Assembly (NCBI RefSeq): GCF_000466685.1
Contig: NZ_ANNG01000010.1
Span: 1-64,000 of the forward strand
Length of the DNA: 64,000 nt
Source: Campylobacter concisus UNSWCS
Lineage (GTDB): Bacteria > Campylobacterota > Campylobacteria > Campylobacterales > Campylobacteraceae
Direction of reading: 5' to 3'
In this document: in pieces, positions 63,933 through 64,000 of the stretch
Numbering within the stretch: position 1 is the first letter of the stretch
Layout of the letters: every line of letters starts with the position of its first letter
Notes under the pieces: generated by a model
What the model saw: only the letters and a program-made list of their open reading frames with translations
The model's database searches: none
What the model was told of the DNA's origin: nothing
Made by a program: the position numbers and the translations under genes

Positions 63933-64000
63933 ATGTCTTCACGCATTATCACTGGCGTTTTGATGTTTGTTGCTATTTTGGTAGTTTTTTTTATAGATAA
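63933..64000 (+). CDS. cdsA: Phosphatidate cytidylyltransferase CdsA, N-terminal part
   Basis: The first 22 codons encode MSSRIITGVLMFVAILVVFF followed by ID, matching the short RIITG start and first membrane helix of Campylobacter CdsA, which makes CDP-diacylglycerol. It runs off the window, so the call rests on this segment and on its strong promoter and ribosome site. CDP-diacylglycerol is the substrate of PssA at 52929. Confidence 0.6.
   Translation, partial: MSSRIITGVLMFVAILVVFFID

Overview
The window looks like a chromosomal segment from a Campylobacter of the non-thermophilic C. concisus type. It is AT-rich, and its intergenic DNA is full of AAATTT/TTTAAA strings. It carries the epsilonproteobacterial nap order (napA-G-H-B-F-L-D, no napC), a complete pgl N-glycosylation cluster, and the run pglG-hisH-hisA-cheY-prmA-ftsH-psd-pssA known from Campylobacter. 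The species assignment is inference from gene content. No tRNA, rRNA, CRISPR array, insertion sequence or long poly-G phase-variation tract was seen.

Layout. 1-7640: the tail of a probable chemoreceptor gene, a 644-base regulatory gap, the seven-gene periplasmic nitrate reductase operon and a strong intrinsic terminator. 7764-12098: dnaE and a small conserved protein. 12129-24262: a lipooligosaccharide (LOS) locus bounded by waaF and waaC. Its outer genes lie on the minus strand. Inside it, a plus-strand trio (GT2, GT4, deacetylase) converges on a minus-strand set (GT4, deacetylase, P-loop protein). The part around waaL and the GT2 gene is clearly more AT-rich. 24326-28879: a PolB-type exonuclease, a UDP-glucuronate 4-epimerase, tag, an exported ATP-dependent DNA ligase and a flavin monooxygenase. 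29073-47810: galE/gne, a UDP-glucose dehydrogenase, an ecotin-like inhibitor, a UDP-HexNAc dehydrogenase, a MOP-family flippase, several glycosyltransferases and pglJ-B-A-C-D-E-F-G. 47807-53660: hisH, hisA, cheY, prmA, ftsH, a psd-like gene and pssA. 53657-55315: a leucine-rich leader peptide and leuA. 55751-64000: an amino-acid binding protein, an M16 protease, several small minus-strand genes, a deletion-fused torA/D-threonine-aldolase pair and the start of cdsA.

How the genes work together. The nap operon makes a periplasmic nitrate respiration chain fed by the quinol dehydrogenase NapGH. The waa genes build the inner LOS core (WaaC, WaaF), acylate lipid A (WaaM), add outer sugars and possibly attach a longer chain (WaaL). 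PglF, PglE and PglD make UDP-diNAcBac, PglC loads it on undecaprenyl phosphate, PglA, the PglH-like enzymes and PglJ extend it, a flippase turns it over, and PglB transfers it to Asn. The nucleotide-sugar dehydrogenases beside pgl suggest that uronic acids enter the N-glycan or another surface glycan.

Most notable observations: (1) a family of about 115-bp nested-palindrome repeats, in five full or deleted copies, all lying 3' of genes; (2) a leuA attenuation-type leader peptide with five consecutive Leu codons whose start codon overlaps the pssA stop; (3) a deletion that joins a truncated torA to a headless D-threonine aldolase; (4) an ecotin-like protease inhibitor embedded between two nucleotide-sugar dehydrogenases; (5) mirror-image GT4/deacetylase modules in the LOS locus; (6) a MOP flippase where the ABC flippase PglK is expected.
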